From Chrysiogenales bacterium (GTDB taxonomy: Bacteria; Acidobacteriota; Aminicenantia; UBA2199), in the NCBI GenBank assembly GCA_004525465.1, contig SPCN01000119.1:1-6886 (forward strand): a stretch of DNA of 6,886 nt. The letters are read 5' to 3'. The position numbers and the translations under genes are program-made. The notes beneath the pieces are model-generated. The model was not told the DNA's origin and made no database searches. It worked only from the letters and a program-made list of their open reading frames with translations. Below, in pieces: positions 1 through 5,822 of the stretch. Each line of letters begins with the position of its first letter. The stretch's first letter is position 1.

Positions 1-1332
1 ATCGGCCTGTGGGACCTGCACCCGCTCAACCTGTTCCGCATCACCTGGAAAAACGAGCCCAGGGAGAAAGGCGGCTTGTTCGGCGGCGTCAATTACCTGG
101 AACTGCCGCCGGCCCTGACCGGGGTCAAGGCACGCATCGTGCTGCTCATCGGCAAATGGTTCCCTACCGGCGCCCACAAGGTCGGGGCCGCATACGGCTG
201 TCTGGTACCGCGTCTGGTCAGCGGCCAGTTCGATCCGACTTTTCACAAGGCTGTCTGGCCGTCAACCGGTAATTACTGCCGGGGCGGGGCCTTCGATTCC
301 TATCTCATGGGTTGTACGGCTGTTGCCATCCTGCCCGAGGAAATGAGCCGCGAGCGCTTCGACTGGCTTAAAGAGATAGGGGCCGAGGTCATTGCCACCC
401 CGGGCTGCGAATCCAATGTCAAAGAGATATACGACAAGTGCTGGGAGATCAAAAAAACCCGGCCTGACTGCGTTATTTTCAACCAGTTCGACGAATTCGG
501 CAATTCCTGCTGGCATTATTTCAACACCGGCACCGCCATCAAAGAAGTTTTCGCTGAAATCGCCGGCCCCGGCTCGACCCTGGCCGCCTATGTCTCCTCC
601 ACCGGTTCGGCCGGCACCATCGCCGCCGGCGATCGTCTGCGCGGCCTTTTCCCGTCAATCAAGGTTGTGGCGGCCGAGGCTCTGCAGTGTCCGACCCTGC
701 TGCGCAACGGTTTCGGCGGGCATCGCATCGAGGGCATTGGCGACAAGCACGTGCCCTGGGTGCACAATGTGCGTAACACCGACGCGGTGGCGGCCATCGA
801 TGATGAAGACTGCATGCGGCTCTTCCGGCTGTTCAACGAACCTGTCGGCCGTGAGCGCTTACTCTCCCTGGGCATGGCTGCCGAACAGGTGGAGAAGCTG
901 CCGCTTCTGGGAATATCCGGCATCGCCAATATCCTGGCCGCGATCAAGGCCGCCAAGTATTTCGAAATGACCGGGGACGACGTCATCGTCACCCTGGCCA
1001 CCGATTCGGCCGCGTTGTACGCGTCGCGCCTGGCAGAACTCACGGCCGAGCGGGGAGCTTACTCACCCGTGCAGGCGGCCTGCGACCTGGAGCGCTGCCT
1101 GTGGGGCCAGGGCGAGGATTTTTTCAAGGAGCTGGGCCACGCCGACCGCAAGGCCATCCACAACCTGAAGTACTTCACCTGGGTGGAGCAGCAGGGCAAG
1201 GAGAGCGCCGACCTGAACCAGCTTTGGCAGGACCGGGCGATATGGCCGCGCATCTTCGGCCAGGTGGAGCGCTGGGACGAGATGATCCGTGAATTCAACG
1301 AAAAGACAGGCTTGTTGAAAAAACTTTCCTGA
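1..1332 (+). CDS. Fold-type II PLP-dependent enzyme (cysteine synthase/tryptophan synthase beta superfamily), 5' truncated by window edge
   Basis: The frame is open from base 1 and runs 443 residues to TGA, so the true start lies upstream; the TTG at 76 is internal. Visible-residue numbering: the PTGAHK motif gives the probable Schiff-base lysine K60, and its His-Lys pair resembles tryptophan synthase beta. STGN at 88-91 is the asparagine loop, the STGSAGT segment at 200-206 is the glycine-rich phosphate-binding loop, and TDS at 334-336 would place S336 at the pyridine nitrogen. About 100 residues follow this serine, longer than in O-acetylserine sulfhydrylase. The substrate is unknown. Family members catalyse beta-elimination, beta-replacement or deamination of amino acids. 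Because hyuA-, mocA- and xdhC-type genes follow at once, I infer action on an amino acid released in heterocycle breakdown. It lacks the sequence around lysine that I recall for YgeX diaminopropionate ammonia-lyase, so that name is not used. The superfamily is secure; the specific function is open. Confidence 0.9.
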   Translation: MGLWDLHPLNLFRITWKNEPREKGGLFGGVNYLELPPALTGVKARIVLLIGKWFPTGAHKVGAAYGCLVPRLVSGQFDPTFHKAVWPSTGNYCRGGAFDSYLMGCTAVAILPEEMSRERFDWLKEIGAEVIATPGCESNVKEIYDKCWEIKKTRPDCVIFNQFDEFGNSCWHYFNTGTAIKEVFAEIAGPGSTLAAYVSSTGSAGTIAAGDRLRGLFPSIKVVAAEALQCPTLLRNGFGGHRIEGIGDKHVPWVHNVRNTDAVAAIDDEDCMRLFRLFNEPVGRERLLSLGMAAEQVEKLPLLGISGIANILAAIKAAKYFEMTGDDVIVTLATDSAALYASRLAELTAERGAYSPVQAACDLERCLWGQGEDFFKELGHADRKAIHNLKYFTWVEQQGKESADLNQLWQDRAIWPRIFGQVERWDEMIREFNEKTGLLKKLS

Positions 1333-1333
1333 C

Positions 1334-2737
1334 ATGAAGATATTGATCCGCTCCGGGCAGATCGTTTCCGATGGCAGGAGTTTTCAGGGCGATATCCTGA
1401 TCGAGAATGAAAAGATCGTTGCCGTGGACAAAAAAATAGCCAAGGCCGACGGCATGGACCGGGTCATCGATGCTGCCGGCTTCGAGATCTTTCCCGGCGG
1501 CGTCGACCCCCACGTTCACCTGGAACTGGAAACGTCCCGGGGAATTTCCGGCGACGACTTCGAGTCCGGCAGCCGCGCCGCCCTGGCCGGAGGCACGACC
1601 ACCATCCTGGATTTCGTCACCCCCGGGCGCGGCGAGTCGCCGCTTGCCGCTCTGGCCGCCAGGAAAGCGGCAGCGCGAAAATCACTGTGCGATTACGGAC
1701 TGCACATGAGCGTGACCTCTGTTGACGGCGGCCTGGGCTCCGAATTGGACTCATGCCGACGCCACGAGGGGATCGTTTCGCTTAAAACCTACCTGGCTTA
1801 CAAGGAAACCATCGGCCTGGACGACGCTGAATTCCTGGCTGTCCTGGACCTGGCCCGCAAGCTGAACCTCCTGGTCATGGTCCATGCCGAATCCGGGGAC
1901 ATGGTTTCGTACCTGCAGAAAAAACTGCTTGAGCAGGGGAAAATATCGGCCCGCTATCATGGCCTTTCCCGCCCCCCCGAAGTGGAAGGGGACGCCGTGG
2001 GCCGGGCCCTGCTCATGGCCCGCCTGGCCGGCGTGCCCCTCTATATCGTCCACGTCTCGAGCCGCCAGGGAGTGGAAGCCGTGGCCGCGGCGCGGCAGGC
2101 GGGGCAGACGGTGATCGGCGAAACCTGCCCGCAATATCTGCTGCTGGACGAAAGCCGCTACCAAGGCGGCGACGAACTCGCAGCGGCACATGTCATGAGC
2201 CCGCCCCTGCGCGCCCGGGAACACCAGGCGGCTTTATGGGAAGCATTGGGGCAGGGGCTCCTGCAAACGCTGGCCACCGACCACTGCCCCTTCACCCTGG
2301 CAGAGAAAAAGAAATTCGCGGCCGTTGATTTCACACGGATCCCCAATGGCTGCGGCGGCATCGAATATCGCCTGTCCCTGCTCTACAGTTTCGGGGTCAA
2401 GAGCGGCAAAATTTCCCTGGCCAAATTCGTCGACCTGGTCTCCACCCGGCCGGCAAAAATATTCGGCCTGTATCCGCGCAAAGGCACCATCCGCACCGGC
2501 AGCGACGCCGACCTGGTGATCTGGGATCCGCAAAACAAAAAGGTGATCTCGGCAGCCCGGCAATGGCAGTCTGTCGACCACACTGTCTATGAGGGGCTTC
2601 AGCTTGTCGGCAGCCCGCACCTGGTTTTCAGCCGCGGTGTGCCGGTTTTTGAAAATGAAACGATCCAGGTGGAACCGGGCCGGGGCAACTACCTGGCCCG
2701 GGATTGGGGCCGGGGCAACGATGGACACCGCGGTTGA
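1334..2737 (+). CDS. hyuA: Dihydropyrimidinase/hydantoinase-type cyclic amidohydrolase (HyuA-like)
   Basis: A 467-residue cytoplasmic amidohydrolase, normal length for D-hydantoinase/dihydropyrimidinase. The binuclear metal site is complete: H60 and H62 in GGVDPHVH, K151 in SLKTYLAYK (the carboxylated bridging lysine), H184 in VHAESGD, H240 in YIVHVSS and D316 in ATDHCPF. Y156 and N338 match residues that contact the cyclic amide in the family. The family hydrolyses cyclic imides such as hydantoins and dihydropyrimidines. E. coli HyuA shares the ETCPQYLLLDE block and a GRG motif near the C terminus and belongs to the anaerobic purine-degradation cluster. The exact substrate cannot be read from sequence; I infer a ring-opening step on a reduced or hydroxylated purine product because of the neighbours. 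The ATG lies 1 bp after the upstream stop and has no clear Shine-Dalgarno sequence, so translation is probably coupled. Its last 17 bp overlap the next gene. All catalytic ligands are present, so it should be active. Confidence 0.92.
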   Translation: MKILIRSGQIVSDGRSFQGDILIENEKIVAVDKKIAKADGMDRVIDAAGFEIFPGGVDPHVHLELETSRGISGDDFESGSRAALAGGTTTILDFVTPGRGESPLAALAARKAAARKSLCDYGLHMSVTSVDGGLGSELDSCRRHEGIVSLKTYLAYKETIGLDDAEFLAVLDLARKLNLLVMVHAESGDMVSYLQKKLLEQGKISARYHGLSRPPEVEGDAVGRALLMARLAGVPLYIVHVSSRQGVEAVAAARQAGQTVIGETCPQYLLLDESRYQGGDELAAAHVMSPPLRAREHQAALWEALGQGLLQTLATDHCPFTLAEKKKFAAVDFTRIPNGCGGIEYRLSLLYSFGVKSGKISLAKFVDLVSTRPAKIFGLYPRKGTIRTGSDADLVIWDPQNKKVISAARQWQSVDHTVYEGLQLVGSPHLVFSRGVPVFENETIQVEPGRGNYLARDWGRGNDGHRG

Positions 2738-3311
2738 CGGGGTCTTGCTGGCCGCCGGCCTTTCCAGCCGGACCGGGACTTTCAAGATGGAAGCGCTGCT
2801 CGCCGGCAAACCGCTGCTGGAATGGAGTTTGGAAACTTTGGCCGCGGTCTGCGAACGGATCATCGTGGTCGCCGGGTTCGCGGCCGAGAAAGTGCGCCGT
2901 CTTGCCGCCGGTCGGCCCGGGGTCGAGGTGACCGTCAATGAGCATTATGTCCTGGGCATGCTGTCATCGATCCAGACCGGCATCCGCCTGGTGCGTGCCC
3001 CCCGTTTCTTTCTCCTGCCCGGCGACATGCCCATGGTCAAGACCGAGGTCTATCGTCAATTGCTGTCCTGTGGCGCTGAAATAGCCGTGCCGGCGCACCG
3101 GGGCCGCCGCGGTCACCCGGTGCTGATTTCGAGCCGCCTGATACCGGAGATCCTGGCCGAACCGGCCGTTTCAAGCCTGGGCCGGTTCATCGCCCTCCGA
3201 ACTGCGGAGACCATCGACGTCGACGATCCGGGGATCCTTGCCGACCTGGATGATCAGGCCGACATGAAAAAAATGGACGCCTTGCTGCGTGCCAGGGGGA
3301 AAAATGAATAA
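2721..3311 (+). CDS. mocA: MocA/YgfJ-like molybdenum cofactor cytidylyltransferase (MobA-like NTP transferase)
   Basis: A 196-residue protein of the MobA-like nucleotidyltransferase fold, close in length to E. coli MocA (YgfJ). The N-terminal nucleotide-binding signature runs from L10 to K22 and reads LAAGLSSRTGTFK; most relatives have Met where this has T18. PGDMP at 100-104 carries the metal-binding Asp, and RGHPVLIS at 130-137 is the MocA-type segment that distinguishes these from GTP-using MobA. MocA links CMP to molybdopterin-Mo to make the dinucleotide cofactor used by xanthine dehydrogenase-type hydroxylases. The frame is open further upstream (to 2589), but the ATG at 2721 is chosen because homologues begin just before the LAAG motif and the preceding residues look like a shadow of the upstream gene. 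It overlaps the amidohydrolase gene by 17 bp and the xdhC start by 8 bp. Cofactor specificity (CTP rather than GTP) is inferred from motif resemblance and from the xdhC neighbour. Confidence 0.85.
   Translation: MDTAVDGVLLAAGLSSRTGTFKMEALLAGKPLLEWSLETLAAVCERIIVVAGFAAEKVRRLAAGRPGVEVTVNEHYVLGMLSSIQTGIRLVRAPRFFLLPGDMPMVKTEVYRQLLSCGAEIAVPAHRGRRGHPVLISSRLIPEILAEPAVSSLGRFIALRTAETIDVDDPGILADLDDQADMKKMDALLRARGKNE
3294..3300 (+). promoter_or_regulatory. Ribosome binding site for xdhC
   Basis: AGGGGGA sits three bases before the ATG at 3304, inside the end of the mocA reading frame. It supports the 3304 ATG over the in-frame GTG at 3289, which would add only five residues outside the family alignment. 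The spacing is on the short side. Confidence 0.55.
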
Positions 3312-4275
3312 AATTCAATTCTGGGAGTTTGTGCACGAATGCCTGCAGGATGATGAACCGGTCATGCTGCTGTTGGTGGTGGAAAGCGGCGGATCGTCCC
3401 CCGGCAAGCCGGGGTTCAAAATGGCGGTGACCATGGACGGCCGCAGCCACGGCACCATCGGCGGCGGCATCATGGAAAAGGAATTGGTCGACAAGGCCGG
3501 AAGACTTCTTGGCCGCGGCACCGGGCATCCGCAACTGCTGAAACTCCTGCATCATGAAGGCGGGGCCGGCAAACGTTCGGGCATGATCTGCTCGGGTTGG
3601 CAGCGGCTGGCCCTGCTGCCCCTGGCCGGCACCGCCAGCGACGCCGTCGACTCCCTGCTTTTCGCCCTGAAGCGGAACCGCCCCGGTTGCCTGAAATTTA
3701 CCCGGCAGGGAATGGAGTTCCGGCCGCGGAAAAATCCTTCTACCGCCATTGCCTTCGCCTTCAAATCCGCAGAAGATTGGCTGTACCAGGAAGAAGCGGG
3801 CCAGCGTCCGACCCTGACCATCATCGGCGGCGGCCATGTCGGCCTGGCCCTGTCACGGGTCATGGCCGACCTGGATTTCCATATCGTGGTCCTGGATGAC
3901 CGGAGCGAACTGGCGACCATGGCCGCCAACACCTATGCCCAGGAAAAACAGGTGGCCGGTTACAAGACCATCGGCAAGCATGTAAGGGAAGGCAGCCAAA
4001 GCTATGTGGTGATCATGACCTTCGGCCACCAGGCCGACGAGCGGGTACTGGGGCAGCTGGTGGTAAAAAAGCTGCGTTATCTCGGGCTGATGGGCAGCCC
4101 GGCCAAGATCGCCCAGATAATCGCCCACCTGAAAAAGAAAGGCGTTGGGGCCGCCAGCCTGAAAAAGGTCCATGCCCCGATCGGCTTGCCCATCCACAGC
4201 CATACGCCTGAGGAAATTGCTATCAGCATCGCTGCGGAGATTATTCAAATAAAGAACCAGCCCAAAGAAAAGTGA
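3304..4275 (+). CDS. xdhC: XdhC/CoxI family molybdenum-hydroxylase maturation factor
   Basis: A 323-residue two-domain protein. The N-terminal XdhC_CoxI domain (about 15-110) has ESGGSSPGKPG at 27-37, the GTIGGGIMEKE block at 50-60 and a conserved-looking MICSG with C96. The C-terminal Rossmann domain (about 170-315) begins LTIIGGGHVG at 171-180, with D198-D199 after the second strand, then MTFGHQADERVL, GLMGSPAKIA and the family signature PIGLPIHSHTPEEIAISIAAE. XdhC proteins bind molybdenum cofactor, take part in its sulfuration and hand it to xanthine dehydrogenase-family enzymes; they are not part of the mature enzyme. The gene begins inside the end of mocA, so cofactor nucleotide addition and insertion are co-expressed. 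The target hydroxylase is not in the window. The stop codon lies inside the terminal repeat of the following repeat element, so the last few residues may have been set by its insertion. Family assignment is firm. Confidence 0.92.
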   Translation: MNKIQFWEFVHECLQDDEPVMLLLVVESGGSSPGKPGFKMAVTMDGRSHGTIGGGIMEKELVDKAGRLLGRGTGHPQLLKLLHHEGGAGKRSGMICSGWQRLALLPLAGTASDAVDSLLFALKRNRPGCLKFTRQGMEFRPRKNPSTAIAFAFKSAEDWLYQEEAGQRPTLTIIGGGHVGLALSRVMADLDFHIVVLDDRSELATMAANTYAQEKQVAGYKTIGKHVREGSQSYVVIMTFGHQADERVLGQLVVKKLRYLGLMGSPAKIAQIIAHLKKKGVGAASLKKVHAPIGLPIHSHTPEEIAISIAAEIIQIKNQPKEK

Positions 4276-4291
4276 CAAGTGACAAGGGTAG

Positions 4292-4312
4292 GGGCGACCC
4301 GGCGGGTCGCCC
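4292..4312. repeat. GC-rich hairpin near left end of the repeat element
   Basis: GGGCGACCC (4292-4300) and GGGTCGCCC (4304-4312) form a perfect 9-bp stem with a 3-base loop, 17 bases after the xdhC stop. No T tract follows on the plus strand, so it is not a canonical intrinsic terminator. It could still slow transcription or stabilise the 3' end of the upstream mRNA. GTAGGGGCGACC-type hairpins are, as I recall, common interspersed repeats in some uncultured bacteria. Confidence 0.65.
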
Positions 4313-4423
4313 TGCAGAAATTCCAGGCACCAAGCACCAAATCACAAACAAGCACCAATATCCAATGACCAAATGACCAAAATTAAGAAAAAGAAAACAT
4401 TTAGTGTTAGAGCTCTGCCTTGA

Positions 4424-4451
4424 GTAGGGAACGCAGATCTGCGTTCCCTAC
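4424..4451. repeat. Perfect 28-bp palindrome at the centre of the repeat element
   Basis: The half GTAGGGAACGCAGA (4424-4437) is followed without spacer by its exact reverse complement (4438-4451). A cruciform or RNA hairpin would have no unpaired centre apart from the turn itself. It lies near the axis of symmetry of the larger inverted-repeat element. It resembles GTAGGG...CCCTAC interspersed palindromes more than a terminator, as only a short ACAAAAG follows. Confidence 0.8.
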
Positions 4452-4583
4452 AAAAGAATATTTCTATTGTCTTCGTTTGGGACATTGGGATTTGGAACTT
4501 GGAATTTATTTGGTATTTGGAATTTGTGATTTGGGATTTTAGTCTTCCATGTCACTTGTCACTGGTTACTTGTCACTGAGCTT

Positions 4584-4610
4584 TTGACAATCCACCAACC
4601 GTGTGATAAT
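4584..4610 (+). promoter_or_regulatory. Candidate sigma70-type promoter for deoB-punA
   Basis: TTGACA at 4584-4589 is a perfect -35 consensus. GATAAT at 4605-4610, preceded by TG one base upstream (4602-4603), makes an extended -10 with five of six consensus bases. The spacer is 15 bases, shorter than the ideal 17, which the extended -10 could offset. Transcription would begin around 4616-4618, only a few bases before the deoB ATG at 4622. It lies just outside the right end of the repeat element. Confidence 0.5.
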
Positions 4611-4621
4611 TATTTAAAACG

Positions 4622-5812
4622 ATGGCGCAAACCAAAATCGAACGCGTGTTTCTTCTGGTCCTGGACTCAGTTGGGGCGGGCAGTCTGCCCGACGCCGCCG
4701 CTTATGGCGACGTAGGGGCCAACACCCTGGGCCACGTCGCCGAGCGCTGCGGCGGCCTGAAATTGCCGAATTTAAAAAAACTCGGGCTGGGGAACATCCT
4801 GCCCATCCGCGGGGTGGCGGCCGTGCCCGATCCGCTGGCCTCATGGGGGCGTATGGCGGAACTATCGCTGGGCAAGGACACCATCGCCGGCCACTGGGAA
4901 TTGATGGGCATCATCCTGGACAAGGCGTTCGCCCTTTTTCCGCAGGGATTTCCTGCCAAATTGGTCGACGATTTCAAGCGGCTAACCGGGGTTGGCGCTA
5001 TCCTGGGAAACAAGGCCGCCTCGGGCACGGAGATCATCGCCGAACTCGGTGCCCTGCATTTGGACAGTGGTTTTCCCATTGTCTATACTTCGGCAGACAG
5101 CGTGCTGCAGATCGCGGCCCATGAAGAGATCCTGCCGCTGCCGCAACTGTATGAAATGTGCCTGCGGGCCCGCAAGCTCTGTGATGAGTGGTGCATCGGC
5201 CGGGTCATTGCCCGGCCGTTTGTGGGCAGTCCCGGCCATTTCAGCCGCACGGCCAACCGCCGCGATTTCCCCATGCTGCCGCCCCAAGAAACGGTGCTGG
5301 ATGTTTTGCTGAAAAAAGGCCTGGAAGTCACCGCCATCGGCAAGATCGAAAACATCTTTGCCGGCCGCGGTATCGGCCGCTCGCGGCCCAGCCACTCGAA
5401 TTCCGAGGGCATGGGCCTGCTGGAAGAGGAACTGGCGTCAACGCGCCGCGGCTTGGTTTTTGCCAACCTGGTCGATTTTGACATGATTTACGGCCACCGC
5501 AATGATGCCGCCGGGTACGGGGCGGCCCTGGAACTTTTCGACCGCGAGCTGGGCCGCTTCCTGCCCAGGCTCGGCCCGGCCGATCTGCTGATCATCAGCG
5601 CCGACCATGGCTGCGACCCCGACTTTCCCGGCACCGACCACACCAGGGAATACGTACCGCTCCTGGTTTATGGCGCCGGGCTGCCGGCCAGGGCGCTGGG
5701 TGCTCGTCGCAGCTTCGCTGACGTCGGTGTTTCCATTCTGGAACTATTCGAACTCGAGCATGAATTTCCCGGGAAAAGTTTCATGGCTGAAATTTATTCC
5801 GTCGGGACCTGA
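4622..5812 (+). CDS. deoB: Phosphopentomutase
   Basis: A 396-residue alkaline-phosphatase-superfamily enzyme, matching the roughly 390-410 residues of DeoB. It interconverts ribose-1-phosphate (or deoxyribose-1-phosphate) with the 5-phosphate in the cytoplasm, using two Mn ions and a phosphothreonine. Visible site residues are D15 in LDSVGAG, T87 in GKDTIAGHWE (the phosphorylated Thr), D287 and H292 in DFDMIYGHRND, D328 and H329 in SADHGCDP, and H340 in the TDHTREY segment; spacing agrees with the Bacillus cereus enzyme to within one or two residues. The ATG at 4622 is the first possible start because an in-frame TAA lies at 4607-4609. It has no Shine-Dalgarno sequence, which is unusual here, and sits just after the candidate promoter. 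The purine nucleoside phosphorylase gene follows after 10 bp; that enzyme makes the ribose-1-phosphate that DeoB uses. Assignment is firm. Confidence 0.97.
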   Translation: MAQTKIERVFLLVLDSVGAGSLPDAAAYGDVGANTLGHVAERCGGLKLPNLKKLGLGNILPIRGVAAVPDPLASWGRMAELSLGKDTIAGHWELMGIILDKAFALFPQGFPAKLVDDFKRLTGVGAILGNKAASGTEIIAELGALHLDSGFPIVYTSADSVLQIAAHEEILPLPQLYEMCLRARKLCDEWCIGRVIARPFVGSPGHFSRTANRRDFPMLPPQETVLDVLLKKGLEVTAIGKIENIFAGRGIGRSRPSHSNSEGMGLLEEELASTRRGLVFANLVDFDMIYGHRNDAAGYGAALELFDRELGRFLPRLGPADLLIISADHGCDPDFPGTDHTREYVPLLVYGAGLPARALGARRSFADVGVSILELFELEHEFPGKSFMAEIYSVGT

Positions 5813-5817
5813 GGAGG
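5812..5817 (+). promoter_or_regulatory. Strong ribosome binding site for purine nucleoside phosphorylase
   Basis: AGGAGG is a full Shine-Dalgarno match placed five bases before the ATG at 5823 and starting on the last base of the deoB stop codon. It fixes the start at 5823 although the frame is open back to 5607. It is the only perfect Shine-Dalgarno sequence seen at a gene start in this window. Confidence 0.85.
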
Positions 5818-5822
5818 AGATC

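Larger units (their letters stand above)
4271..4577. repeat. Imperfect long inverted-repeat element (MITE-like or interspersed palindromic repeat)
   Basis: AGTGACAAGTGAC at 4271-4283 is the exact reverse complement of 4551-4563, and a further copy of the right-end sequence, ACTTGTCACT, lies at 4568-4577. Inside, AAATCACAAA at 4339-4348 is the exact reverse complement of 4523-4532, and the CCAATGACCAAA-type left arm (about 4318-4384) mirrors the TTTGGGACATTGGGA-type right arm (about 4475-4540) imperfectly. The arms are rich in short CCAAAT/ATTTGG units, and the whole is far more AT-rich than the genes. No ORF for a transposase is present, so any mobility would need an enzyme acting in trans. 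It fills nearly all of the 346-bp gap between xdhC and deoB. The inverted repeats are directly visible; mobility is inference. Confidence 0.75.

Noticed and set aside
76..78. TTG as the start codon of the PLP enzyme
   Set aside because: The frame continues upstream to base 1 with plausible protein sequence (WDLHPLN...), and no ribosome binding site precedes the TTG, so the gene is cut by the window edge.
2589..2720. N-terminal extension of the MocA-like protein
   Set aside because: These 44 residues are Arg/Ala/Trp-rich out-of-frame sequence of the amidohydrolase gene, and the MocA family begins close to the LAAG motif.
2234..2938. 234-residue minus-strand ORF opposite the amidohydrolase and mocA
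   Set aside because: Long antisense frames are expected in GC-rich genes; it has no recognisable motif and opposes two well-supported genes.
3187..3837. 216-residue minus-strand ORF opposite xdhC
   Set aside because: Low-complexity Gly/Ala/Gln-rich shadow of a conserved gene with no family signature.
4292..4312. Intrinsic terminator after xdhC
   Set aside because: The stem is strong but is followed by CTGCAGAAA and not by a T tract.
4318..4540. CRISPR array suggested by repeated CCAAAT/ATTTGG words
   Set aside because: The units are short, irregular and arranged as mirrored arms, without constant repeat length or unique spacers.
5607..5822. N-terminal extension of the purine nucleoside phosphorylase
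   Set aside because: It overlaps the end of deoB in another frame, and a perfect AGGAGG sits before the ATG at 5823.
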